Assembly: GCF_900091565.1 (NCBI RefSeq)
Contig: NZ_FMCV01000006.1
Location: 124,001-188,000, forward strand
DNA: 64,000 nt
DNA from: Micromonospora marina
GTDB lineage: Bacteria > Actinomycetota > Actinomycetes > Mycobacteriales > Micromonosporaceae
Direction of reading: 5' to 3'
The position numbers and the translations under genes were made by a program. Below are positions 52,688 through 60,795 of the stretch, piece after piece. The notes below the pieces were generated by a model. The model was not told the DNA's origin. It ran no database searches and was given only the letters and a program-made list of their open reading frames with translations. Numbering within the stretch: position 1 is the first letter of the stretch; every line of letters begins with the position of its first letter.

Positions 52688-53697
52688 CAGAGCCTCACTC
52701 TCGGGTCGAGGATCGCGTGGACCACGTCGGCGATGAGGAACACCAGCACGTAGCACAGCGCGATGACCAGCACCGACGCCTGAACCACCGGGTAGTCCCG
52801 GTAGAGCAGGCCGCGCAGGGCCCACTGGCCGAAGCCCTGCCACGAGAACACGTACTCGACGAGCACGGTGGAGCCGATCGCCGTACCGAAGACCAGCGCG
52901 GCCAGCGACGGCAGCCGGACCAGCGTCGCCCGCAGCAGGTAGCCGTGGTGCAGCGTCCGGTCCCGCAGCCCGTGTGCCTTCGCCGCGGCGTACGACTCCG
53001 AGTGCAGCACCTCCAGTGCGGAGGCCCGGACGCTGCGCAGCAGCGGGGCGACCACGCCGACCACGAGGGTCAGCACCGGCAGCACCAGGTAGGCAGCGGC
53101 CGAGGCGGTCGCCGGCCCGTTTGCGGTGAGGACGGCATCGACGAGGTCGGCACCGGTGAGCGGGGTCAGGCCGGTGTCCGGGTCGACGCGGCCGTTCGGC
53201 GCCGGGAACCAGCCGAGGATGCTGTAGCCGACGAGCACCAGCACCAGGCCGAGCCAGAACTCCGGTACGGAGTTGCCGACCAGCGCGAAGATCCGGATGC
53301 TGTGGTCACCGGCCCGGTTGGCCCGCTTGGCCGACCAGATGCCCAGCACCGTCGCCACCACCAGCGCGAAGGTCACCGAGATGACCACGAGTTCCAGGGT
53401 CGGCCCCACCCGCAGCGCCATCTCCGAGCCCACGGAGCCGCCGCTCTGGATCGACGTCCCGAAGTCACCGGTCAGCAGCCCGCCGAGGTAGTCGAGGAAC
53501 TGGTGCCACAGGGACTGGTCCAGCCCGAAGCGGGCCCGGGCCGCGGCGGCGTCCTCCTCGGTGGCGTTCTGCCCGAGGATGCTGCGGACCGGGTCGCCCG
53601 GCAGCACCCGGACCAGGAGGAAGGCCAGGACGACCACTCCGAGCAGGACGGGGACCAGCTGGAGTAGTCGCCTGACGACGAACCGGAGGATACGCAT
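52687..53697 (-). CDS. ABC permease, DppB type
   Basis: 336 residues, ATG 53697. DppB hallmarks are the opening ILRFVVRRLLQLVPVLLGVVVLAFLLVRVLPGDP, the central EFWLGLVLVLVGYSILGWFP, and the EAA region SYAAAKAHGLRDRTLHHGYLLRATLVRLP. Six membrane passes are expected. It lies 14 bases after the binding-protein gene and one base into dppC. Confidence 0.93.
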   Translation of the reverse strand: MRILRFVVRRLLQLVPVLLGVVVLAFLLVRVLPGDPVRSILGQNATEEDAAAARARFGLDQSLWHQFLDYLGGLLTGDFGTSIQSGGSVGSEMALRVGPTLELVVISVTFALVVATVLGIWSAKRANRAGDHSIRIFALVGNSVPEFWLGLVLVLVGYSILGWFPAPNGRVDPDTGLTPLTGADLVDAVLTANGPATASAAAYLVLPVLTLVVGVVAPLLRSVRASALEVLHSESYAAAKAHGLRDRTLHHGYLLRATLVRLPSLAALVFGTAIGSTVLVEYVFSWQGFGQWALRGLLYRDYPVVQASVLVIALCYVLVFLIADVVHAILDPRVRL

Positions 53698-53711
53698 GGG
53701 TGGGTTGATCC

Positions 53712-55367
53712 CTAGGCCGAAGCGCTCAGGTAGCGCAGGCGGGCGAGACCGTCCATCGGCTGCACCCAGCCGGCGACAGATTCCCGGACGGGCAGGTTGA
53801 AGTTGGGCTGGCAGATGACCACCCACGGCACGTCGGCGGCGAGGATCTCCTGGACCCGCTTCCACAGCGCGTTGCGGGCGCCGGCCTCGACGGTGGTGTG
53901 CGACTTCTCGTAGATCTGCTCGATCTCCGGGTTGCTGTAGTTCGAGTAGTTGAGATTGGCGCCCTTGACGAAGCTGGTCGCCAGCATGTATTCGACGTCG
54001 TCCACCCAGAGCTGCCCGGAGGTGATCTGGAGCGGGATGTTCTTCTTGGTCCGCCGCTCGCCGAGGGTCGCCGGGTCCAGCGGGGTCAGCTTGAGCCGGA
54101 TGCCGGCCTTTGCCGCCTCGCCCTGCACCTGGACGGCGATCTTCTGCTGCTCCTCGTTGTCGGCCTCGAAGACCAGCTCGGAGTCGAGCGACGCCCGGCC
54201 GGCGGCGGCCATGGCGGCCTTCGCCTTGTCCAGGTCGTGGGTGAACGGGTAGCCGCTTTCGTCGTACCCGGGCATGTCCAGCGGGACCGGGCTCTTGGCC
54301 GCGCGGGCGTCACCGCCGTACACGTTGGTGATGATCTGCTCGTAGGGCACCGCGTAGGCGAGCGCCCTGCGCACGTTCACGTCGTTGAACGGCGCTGCCG
54401 TCACCGACATCTGGATGGCGACCTGGCGGTTGCTGGCCGCCGAGATGACCTTGATGCCCGGCGCCTTCTTCAGGTCCTGGATGTCACGCTGGCTGATGCC
54501 CAGGGCGATGTCGATGTCACCGGCCTGGAGCTGGAGCCGCTGGTTGGAGGCGGCCGGCACCACGGAGATCCGGATGGTCGGCGTCCTGGCCGGGTCCGGG
54601 CCCGGGTAACCGGTGTTCGCGCTCAGCTCGATCTCCTGGCCCTGGGTGGCCTTGGCGACGTTGAAGTAGCCGCCGGTCGGCGGGTTCTTCGCGAACCACT
54701 CCTTGGCCCAGGGGTCGCTGCCGCTGGCGTGCTTCTTGGCCTCGACGGAGTCGAAGACGTAGAGCGAGATCGCCTGGATCTGCCGGGTCAGCGCGCTCGG
54801 GAACGCCTGGTGGAACTCCACCGTGTAGTCGTCGACGACCTTGACCTGGTCGGCGCTGGTCAGGCCGATGGTGCGGTAGATCCCGGCCACGTTGGCCTGG
54901 GCGGCGAACGCGCGGTCCTTCGACCACTTCACGTCGGCGGCCTTCATCTCGTTGCCGCTGGCGAACTTCACGCCGCGACGCAGCTTGAGCGTCCACACCT
55001 TCTGCTCGGCGTCCGGCTCGAACGACTCGGCGAACGTCGGGGTGATGTTCCCGGTGTCGAGGATCTGGCTGCCGTCGGCGTTGGTGACCCCGTAGTCGAT
55101 CAGGTACGGGAAGACGTTCTTGTAGAGCATCAACGCGGTCAGGTCGAAGCCGACGAAGTCCTGGTCCCAGCTCGACAGGTAGCTGGAGACGGCGATGCGC
55201 AGCGTCTTGGCGGAGGCGCCACCCGACTTTCCGTCGGTGGACTTGCTGCCGCTGTCCGCGGCGCAGGCTCCGGTCGCGAACAGGAGCGCGACGCTACCGC
55301 CCAACTGCAGGACGCCGCGGCGGGAGAGCGCGGGCGAGGAGGCGCCCGGACGGGGTGAACGAGCCAT
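53712..55367 (-). CDS. Family 5 substrate-binding lipoprotein (Tat-type signal)
   Basis: 551 residues, ATG 55367 with AGGAGG 7 bases upstream. The signal SRRGVLQLGGSVALLFATGAC combines a twin-arginine motif with a lipobox, so folded export and lipid anchoring at the Cys in TGAC are likely. The SBP_bac_5 core is shown by VWTLKLRRGVKFASGNEMKAADVKWS, PFNDVNVRRALAYAVPYEQI and the final VPWVVICQPNFNLPVR. Family members bind peptides, opines and other amides. It is the first gene of the 12-gene polycistron and has its own promoter and palindromic operator. Confidence 0.93.
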   Translation of the reverse strand: MARSPRPGASSPALSRRGVLQLGGSVALLFATGACAADSGSKSTDGKSGGASAKTLRIAVSSYLSSWDQDFVGFDLTALMLYKNVFPYLIDYGVTNADGSQILDTGNITPTFAESFEPDAEQKVWTLKLRRGVKFASGNEMKAADVKWSKDRAFAAQANVAGIYRTIGLTSADQVKVVDDYTVEFHQAFPSALTRQIQAISLYVFDSVEAKKHASGSDPWAKEWFAKNPPTGGYFNVAKATQGQEIELSANTGYPGPDPARTPTIRISVVPAASNQRLQLQAGDIDIALGISQRDIQDLKKAPGIKVISAASNRQVAIQMSVTAAPFNDVNVRRALAYAVPYEQIITNVYGGDARAAKSPVPLDMPGYDESGYPFTHDLDKAKAAMAAAGRASLDSELVFEADNEEQQKIAVQVQGEAAKAGIRLKLTPLDPATLGERRTKKNIPLQITSGQLWVDDVEYMLATSFVKGANLNYSNYSNPEIEQIYEKSHTTVEAGARNALWKRVQEILAADVPWVVICQPNFNLPVRESVAGWVQPMDGLARLRYLSASA

Positions 55368-55422
55368 GAGAAGTCCTCCTAGAAGCACGAGGCAGATGGC
55401 CCTAGCTGCGGACCTACCTGGT

Positions 55423-55471
55423 GTTCTACCGGATTAGGCACAGGTGAACAAGGGGGTGAACGCCGTTCACC
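55423..55471 (-). promoter_or_regulatory. Promoter and IclR-type operator of the SBP5-hyu polycistron
   Basis: On the minus strand TTGTTC (55451-55446) and TAGAAC (55428-55423) are exactly 17 bases apart, giving a start near 55416 and a leader of about 49 bases. GGTGAAC-GCC-GTTCACC (55455-55471) is a perfect palindrome directly upstream of -35, and a further GGTGAAC (55443-55449) overlaps the -35. Two more GTTCAC hexamers occur at 55532 and 55542. The gap 55368-55685 holds only this region and the IclR terminator, no gene. Confidence 0.55.
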
Positions 55472-55592
55472 GAACACGAACGCATCACGAAACTGCAGCC
55501 TCCCGAAGTGCGGGATGTCCCGGGAGCATGCGTTCACGAAAGTTCACTGGAATGGCCTGAGACGACCTCGGCCGGGTCCGGAAACGCCGAGA

Positions 55593-55615
55593 ACCCCGGG
55601 AGGTACACCCGGGGT
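55593..55615 (-). terminator. Terminator of the IclR gene
   Basis: A perfect 8-bp stem (ACCCCGGG / CCCGGGGT) with loop AGGTACA, about 70 bases after the IclR stop, separates the regulator from the SBP5 promoter. Confidence 0.55.
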
Positions 55616-55685
55616 CGTCGTTGGCGCGGTCAGGGGCGGCCGGTCTCCTCGGACCCGCCGTGCGGGCCGGAGCCGGCCTCGTCGG

Positions 55686-56555
55686 TCAGAACGGCCCGCG
55701 GTAGCCGATGTCGCGGGACACGGCGCGGGCCGCCTCGACCACCGCCGCGCCGTGCCGCAGTGTCTGTTCGGCGAGCCGCTCCCGCGGACCGCACAGCGAC
55801 ACCGCGCCCACCACGTCTCCGGAGGCACTGCGGATGGCCGCCGCGACGCTGGCCGAGCCGGCCTGCCGCTCGCCGAAGCTCACCGCGTATCCCCGCTCCC
55901 GGACACCGGTGATGTCGTCCCGCAGCGCGTCGGCCGAGGTGAGCGTCCGCGGGGTGAGGCTGGCGTGCCGGTGCTGGGTGAGGAACTCCTCGATCATCTC
56001 GTCCGGCAGCGCGGCGAGGATCGCCTTGGAGGACGACCCGGCGTGCAGCGGGTACATCCGGCCCAGGGCCACCGACATCCGCACCTCGTGCGGGGAGAGC
56101 ACCTGGTCGACGTACACCCGCTGCCAGCCCTGCCGGATGGACAGCGTGGCGGTCTCCCCGCTGAGCTCCACGAGCCGCTCGAGATAGGGACGGGCGGTCT
56201 TCGGCACGTCCAGGGTCCGCAGCGCGGCCAGCCCGACAGTCAGCGCGCCCGGACCGAGCTGGTACTGCTTGGTCCCCTCGTCGAACGCGAGGAACGCGTC
56301 GGTCACCAGTTCCTTGAGGATCCGGTGCGCGACCGCCTTGGGAATGCGGAGGTCGCGTGCGATCGCCGACACGCCCAGCGCCTCGGGCGCCCGGGATGCC
56401 AGCAGATTGATGATCGCGAAGGTCCGGGCCAGTCCGGAGCGGGCCCGGCCGTCGTCCCCGTCCGGCTGCTCCGTGCCGCCCGGCTCCGGTCGCCGAACGG
56501 GCCGGGACTGAACGATGATCTCCGCGCCGGCCGGACCGGTATCCACTGGGGCCAT
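55686..56555 (-). CDS. IclR-family transcriptional regulator
   Basis: 289 residues, ATG 56555. After a ~40-residue charged leader, the winged helix (RTFAIINLLASRAPEALGVSAIARDLRIPKAVAHRILKEL) and the IclR ligand-binding domain (YLERLVELSGETATLSIRQGWQRVYVDQVLSP, HAGSSSKAILAALPDEMIEEFL, ERGYAVSFGERQAGSASVAAAI) follow. It lies between the two transport modules, so it is the best candidate to control both. The palindrome at 55455-55471 is its probable site. Confidence 0.92.
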   Translation of the reverse strand: MAPVDTGPAGAEIIVQSRPVRRPEPGGTEQPDGDDGRARSGLARTFAIINLLASRAPEALGVSAIARDLRIPKAVAHRILKELVTDAFLAFDEGTKQYQLGPGALTVGLAALRTLDVPKTARPYLERLVELSGETATLSIRQGWQRVYVDQVLSPHEVRMSVALGRMYPLHAGSSSKAILAALPDEMIEEFLTQHRHASLTPRTLTSADALRDDITGVRERGYAVSFGERQAGSASVAAAIRSASGDVVGAVSLCGPRERLAEQTLRHGAAVVEAARAVSRDIGYRGPF

Positions 56556-56614
56556 GCCGAAGGCTCCTTAAAGAACAGTTGGCGTCTATGGTGCCGGAGA
56601 ATGCCGCGGACTCA

Positions 56615-57982
56615 TTATCCGCCGAGCCGGACCACCCGCATCAAAGCCTCGACGTCTGTCGCGGGCAGCGCGGCCGCGCCGTCGACCAGCCGTTCCACGG
56701 AGGCCTCCGGCCACCTGCCGGCCAGCAGCCGCCGCACCTTGCCCGCGACCCGGTCGAATTCGAGGGGGTTGCCCGCGTGCCCGCTCGCGGCGAGCACCTC
56801 GGCGGTCGCCTGCCGGCCGTCCCGGGCCACCAACTGGATCCGGGCGCCGAGGTGCCGGGGCGGCATCCGGTCGAGCCGGTCGTCGACGGCCAGCCGGGTC
56901 ACCGACTGGAGGCGCGCGAGTTCCGGGTCCGCGATCCGGCCCGGATCCAGATGGGACAGCTCGAACCCGCCGTCGCGGACTCCGCAGGCGACCACGTACG
57001 GGGTGCTCATGCTCGCGGCCAGCGCCGTCGACGGATGGGCCCGGCCGAGCACGTCGACCATCTCGCGGAAGCCCCAGCCGTTGATCTCCACGATCTCGGC
57101 GGCATCGCGACCCAGTTCGGCACGGGCGGTCATCGCCGCCTCCAACGCGGCATGCGTCGCGCCCGAGGAGGGGTACAGCTTCTGGCCCGCCAGCATCAGC
57201 ATCGGTTCGCCGCCCAGCCCTTCGGTGAGGCTGTCGAGGTCGACCTCATCGGAGGCGGCGGCCAGGTAGCCCCGGTCGGCCGCCAGCGGCTCGTCGGTGG
57301 CGCGCAGGCCGGCGTGCGCGGCGAGACCGGCGAGCAGTCCCTCCCGGGACGCCTGCCCGGACAGGGCGTACCAGGCGTCGGAGAAGTACGCCGCGCCGAC
57401 CACGCCCGCCGCCGCGTTGACGGCCAGGCCGATCGCCGCCTGGTAGACCTCGGCCCGCTGCTCGCCGCCCACCTTCAGGCTCGCCACAGCGGCAGCCGCC
57501 GCGTTGCACCCGCCCCGCGGGTGCCAGCCCCGGTCGAACGCCGACCGGCCGAGAGCGGTGCCGATCCGCATGGTGACCTCGTATCCGACCACCGCTGCCT
57601 CGACGAGTGCCCGGCCGGAGGCACGTACCTCCTCGCCGCGCGCCAGCAGCGCCGGGAACGTGCCGACACCCGGATGCCCGAGCGAGCCGTGCCAGACGTC
57701 GTCGAGGTTGGGGCCGGACGAGCCCGCGACGCCGTTGAGGAACGCCGCCCGGTCGGGTGCCACGCGCAGGGCGGTCCCGACGACGGTGCTCAGGCCGGGC
57801 TCACCGCCGCCCATGCGCAGTTCGGTGGAGACCCAGCGCCGGTGGTGGTCGCGGGTGCTGCCGAGCACCGCCACCCCGAGGTGGTCGAGCAGCAGTCCGC
57901 GTACCCGCCCGACCAAGTCGGCGGAGAGGTCGTCGTACCGCAGGTCGGCGGCCCAGCGCGCCAGCGCGGCGGTCGGATTCAT
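56615..57982 (-). CDS. MmgE/PrpD-family enzyme
   Basis: 455 residues, ATG 57982. Family features: LLLDHLGVAVLGSTRDH at the start, GSSGPNLDDVWHGSLGHPGVGTFPALLA (~85-112), GYEVTMRIGTALG (~129), and GATHAALEAAM (~275). Known members are 2-methylcitrate dehydratase, cis-aconitate decarboxylase and iminodisuccinate epimerase, which act on polycarboxylates without a metal cluster. Together with the maleate-isomerase-like genes this points to dicarboxylic intermediates. It lies one base after the permease stop, so it is co-transcribed with the SsuBC-like genes. Confidence 0.9.
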   Translation of the reverse strand: MNPTAALARWAADLRYDDLSADLVGRVRGLLLDHLGVAVLGSTRDHHRRWVSTELRMGGGEPGLSTVVGTALRVAPDRAAFLNGVAGSSGPNLDDVWHGSLGHPGVGTFPALLARGEEVRASGRALVEAAVVGYEVTMRIGTALGRSAFDRGWHPRGGCNAAAAAVASLKVGGEQRAEVYQAAIGLAVNAAAGVVGAAYFSDAWYALSGQASREGLLAGLAAHAGLRATDEPLAADRGYLAAASDEVDLDSLTEGLGGEPMLMLAGQKLYPSSGATHAALEAAMTARAELGRDAAEIVEINGWGFREMVDVLGRAHPSTALAASMSTPYVVACGVRDGGFELSHLDPGRIADPELARLQSVTRLAVDDRLDRMPPRHLGARIQLVARDGRQATAEVLAASGHAGNPLEFDRVAGKVRRLLAGRWPEASVERLVDGAAALPATDVEALMRVVRLGG

Positions 57983-57983
57983 C

Positions 57984-58820
57984 TCAGCCCTGCTTCCAGC
58001 GGGTCGCCCAGCGCTCCAACGTGATGATCAGTTGGGAGAGGACGACCGACACGCATGCCACGAGCGCGACGCCGGCCAGCACGCCGGTGGTGTTGAAGAA
58101 GGCGGCGGCGTTGGCGATGATGTAGCCCACGCCCTGGTTGGACGAGATCAGCTCACCGACGACCGCGCCGATCACGGCCTGCGGCACGGCGATGCGCAGA
58201 CCGGTCATCACCCACACCGCGGCTGACGGCATGACGACCCGGCGGTAGATGGTCAGCCGGTTGGCCCCCATGATCCGCAGCGAGTCGATGAACAGCGGGT
58301 CGACGTCACGCGCGCCGGTGAACGTGTTGTAGAAGACCAGGAAGAAGGAGATCAGTCCGACCAGCACGATCTTCGAGCCGAACCCGATGCCGAACCAGAG
58401 CACGAACAGCGGGGCCAGGGCGAGCTTCGGCATGCTGTAGACGACCGTGACGAACGGGTTGAGCACCGCCGCGGTGGTCGGCAACCGCCCCAGGGTGAAA
58501 CCGACGAGCACGCCGGCCACACTGCCGATCGCCAGGCCGGCGCCGAACTCCTGCAACGTGATGAGCAGGTGCGGCCAGATCGAACCGGTGCGGAACCACT
58601 CCAGCAACTGCTGCCCGATCGCGCTGGGCGAGCTGGTGAAGAACGGGTCGACCACCCGGCCGGACATCCACTGCCACGAACCGAGCCAGACGACCACCAC
58701 GGCGATCTGCCCGAGCGCGATCTTGATCTTCGGATTGAGCTTGCGGGGCGGCCTGGCGGTGTCCGGCCCGGCGTCCGGCGCGGTGACCGCGCTGCGGCTG
58801 ACCGTCTCGGTGTCACTCAT
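57984..58820 (-). CDS. ABC permease, SsuC/TauC type
   Basis: 278 residues, ATG 58820 overlapping the ATPase stop by ATGA. Six hydrophobic segments and the EAA loop DPLFIDSLRIMGANRLTIYRRVVMPSAAVWVMTGLRIAVPQAVIGAVVGEL identify the nitrate/sulfonate/taurine/thiamine-precursor group. It is the membrane partner of the ATPase at 58817 and binding protein at 60796. Confidence 0.91.
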   Translation of the reverse strand: MSDTETVSRSAVTAPDAGPDTARPPRKLNPKIKIALGQIAVVVVWLGSWQWMSGRVVDPFFTSSPSAIGQQLLEWFRTGSIWPHLLITLQEFGAGLAIGSVAGVLVGFTLGRLPTTAAVLNPFVTVVYSMPKLALAPLFVLWFGIGFGSKIVLVGLISFFLVFYNTFTGARDVDPLFIDSLRIMGANRLTIYRRVVMPSAAVWVMTGLRIAVPQAVIGAVVGELISSNQGVGYIIANAAAFFNTTGVLAGVALVACVSVVLSQLIITLERWATRWKQG

Positions 58821-59638
58821 GGCTTCGCCATCTCCTTCTCGCCTGCGTGGATCTCCCGCCCGAGGTTGTGCCAGACGCGGCGGCGTACCTCCTGGTACTC
58901 CGCGGTGAACTGAAGCTGTTCCAGGTCCCGCGGGCGGGGCAGGTCGACCTCGATCACGTCGACGATGCGGGCCGGGCGGGCGCTCATCACCACGACCCGG
59001 TCGGCCAGCGTGATCGCCTCGTCCATGTCGTGGGTCACGAACAGCACCGCCGCGCCGAGCTTCTCCGTCAGCGAGAGCAACTCGGCCTGCATGCGCAGGC
59101 GCAGGATCGCGTCGAGTGCGCCGAACGGCTCGTCGAGCAGGAGCGTCTCCGGCTCGTACACCAGCGCCTGGGCCAGGCCCACCCGCTTGCGCATGCCTCC
59201 GGACAGGCCGGCCGGGTACGTGTTCTCGAATCCCCTGAGGCCCACCATCTGGATGTAGGTGGCGACCTTCTCGCGGCGCTCCCGTGCCGGGACTCGGCGG
59301 ATCTGGAGCGGCAGCTCGATGTTCTCGGAGACCGTACGCCAGGGCAGGATCGAGTCCCGCTGGGTCATGTAGCCGATGCTGGTGTTCGGGCCGTCGATCG
59401 GCGTCCCGCGGTAGGTCAGCGACCCGCTGGTCGGCATGATCAGCCCGGAGACCATGTTGAGCAGCGTCGACTTGCCGCAGCCGGACGGGCCCAGCAGCGC
59501 GACGAACTCCCCCTCCCACAGGTTGAAGTCCACACGGGAAAGGGCGTTCACGGGACCACGGCGTCCGTGGTAGGTCATGGACACGGCCTGCGCCGAGACG
59601 ACGGCGTTGCGGGCGGTTCCCGAATTCTCAGAAGGCAT
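58817..59638 (-). CDS. ABC ATPase, SsuB/TauB type
   Basis: 273 residues, ATG 59638. Walker A GPSGCGKST (~49), Q-loop IGYMTQRDSILPW, signature GLSGGMRKRVGLAQAL, Walker B TLLLDEPFGALD and H-loop VTHDMDEAITLADRV are all intact. The Q-loop and DEPFGALDAILRLRMQ pattern are typical of the nitrate/sulfonate/taurine family. It follows the oxidase gene by 21 bases and overlaps the permease gene. Confidence 0.92.
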   Translation of the reverse strand: MPSENSGTARNAVVSAQAVSMTYHGRRGPVNALSRVDFNLWEGEFVALLGPSGCGKSTLLNMVSGLIMPTSGSLTYRGTPIDGPNTSIGYMTQRDSILPWRTVSENIELPLQIRRVPARERREKVATYIQMVGLRGFENTYPAGLSGGMRKRVGLAQALVYEPETLLLDEPFGALDAILRLRMQAELLSLTEKLGAAVLFVTHDMDEAITLADRVVVMSARPARIVDVIEVDLPRPRDLEQLQFTAEYQEVRRRVWHNLGREIHAGEKEMAKP

Positions 59639-59659
59639 CCGACTTCTCCCGTGTCGCTG

Positions 59660-60742
59660 TCAGGCCGGCTGGAGCATGGAGCGGTCGACCTCGGCCAGAC
59701 TCGATCGCCCGAGCAGGGCGAGCGACTTGACCATCTCCGCCGCGACCATCTCGAGGGCCCGCCGTACGCCGTCGCGGCCGCCGGCGCACAGCCCCATCGC
59801 CGCGAGCCGGCCCACCACCACCAGGTCGGCGCCGAGGGCGAGCGCCTTCAGCACGTCGGTGCCGCGCCGGATGCCGCCGTCGACGGCGACGCTGATCCGG
59901 CCGCCGACCGCCTCCACCACCTCGGGCAGTTGCCGGAGCGTGGCCGGGGTGCAGTCGAGCTGCCGTCCGCCGTGGTTGCTGACGATCACCCCGGCCGCGC
60001 CGATGTCGGCGGAGAGCACCGCGTCCTCGCCGGTCATCACACCCTTGATCACCACCGGCAGCGAGGTCTCGCCGAGCGCCTCGGCCAGGTAGTCGAACGT
60101 CCACACCGGCTGGCTCATGGCGCGGAACTCGCCGAACATCTCCTCGGCGTGGTCCGTCTCGCCCCGGTAGTTGCCGCGCATGACGTCCTCGTAGACGAAC
60201 TGGTTGGCGAGGTTGCGGTCGCGGTAACCGGCGGTCGGGCAGTCGGCGGTGATCACGAGGCCGCGGTATCCGGCCGACTCGGCCCGGCGGACCAGCCGCC
60301 GGAAGTTGGCCAGGTTGCCGACCGGGTGGAGCTGGAACATCAGCGCCGACTCGGGTGCCACCTCGCGGATCCTCTCCAGCGGGTGGGTGGAGACGTGCGG
60401 TGCCAGGGCCAGCGCACCGACGTCCTGCGCCGCGCCGGCCACGGCGAGCTGGCCGTCCGGGTGGAACAGTCCGTCCGCGCCGAACGGCGCGGTGGCCACC
60501 GGCATCCTCAGCGGCCAGCCCAGGTAGGTCGTCTCCAGCGACGGCGGCTTGCTGCCGGTGAGGATCCGGGGCCGGAACGTCCAGCGGTCGAACTCGTCGA
60601 GGTTGGCGGCGACGCTGCGCTCGGCGCCCGCGCCGCCCTCCAGGAAGTCCCATACGGCCTGCCGCGCCCCGCTGCGGGCAGCGGCCTTGAGGTCTCCGAA
60701 GTTCTTGATGTGGGTGGAGCTCACCCCTGGTACCGAAGTCAC
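59660..60742 (-). CDS. FMN-dependent alpha-hydroxy-acid oxidizing enzyme
   Basis: 360 residues, GTG 60742. The FMN barrel of the glycolate oxidase/lactate dehydrogenase family is clear: PVATAPFGADGLFHPDG, GLVITADCPTAGYRDRN, LPVVIKGVMTGEDA (K233), VSNHGGRQLD with catalytic H257 and R260, and VAVDGGIRRGTDVLKALALGAD. Two usual tyrosines are changed: the N-terminal one falls at WDFLEGGAG (Phe) and the FQLY one reads FQLH (His139). It should oxidise a 2-hydroxy acid, but an altered substrate pocket is likely. It is embedded between the transporter's binding protein and ATPase. Confidence 0.88.
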   Translation of the reverse strand: MTSVPGVSSTHIKNFGDLKAAARSGARQAVWDFLEGGAGAERSVAANLDEFDRWTFRPRILTGSKPPSLETTYLGWPLRMPVATAPFGADGLFHPDGQLAVAGAAQDVGALALAPHVSTHPLERIREVAPESALMFQLHPVGNLANFRRLVRRAESAGYRGLVITADCPTAGYRDRNLANQFVYEDVMRGNYRGETDHAEEMFGEFRAMSQPVWTFDYLAEALGETSLPVVIKGVMTGEDAVLSADIGAAGVIVSNHGGRQLDCTPATLRQLPEVVEAVGGRISVAVDGGIRRGTDVLKALALGADLVVVGRLAAMGLCAGGRDGVRRALEMVAAEMVKSLALLGRSSLAEVDRSMLQPA

Positions 60743-60795
60743 GATCGTCTTCCCAACGTCTAGGAGCCGGCCCCGCCGGCGATGGGCAGCGCAGC

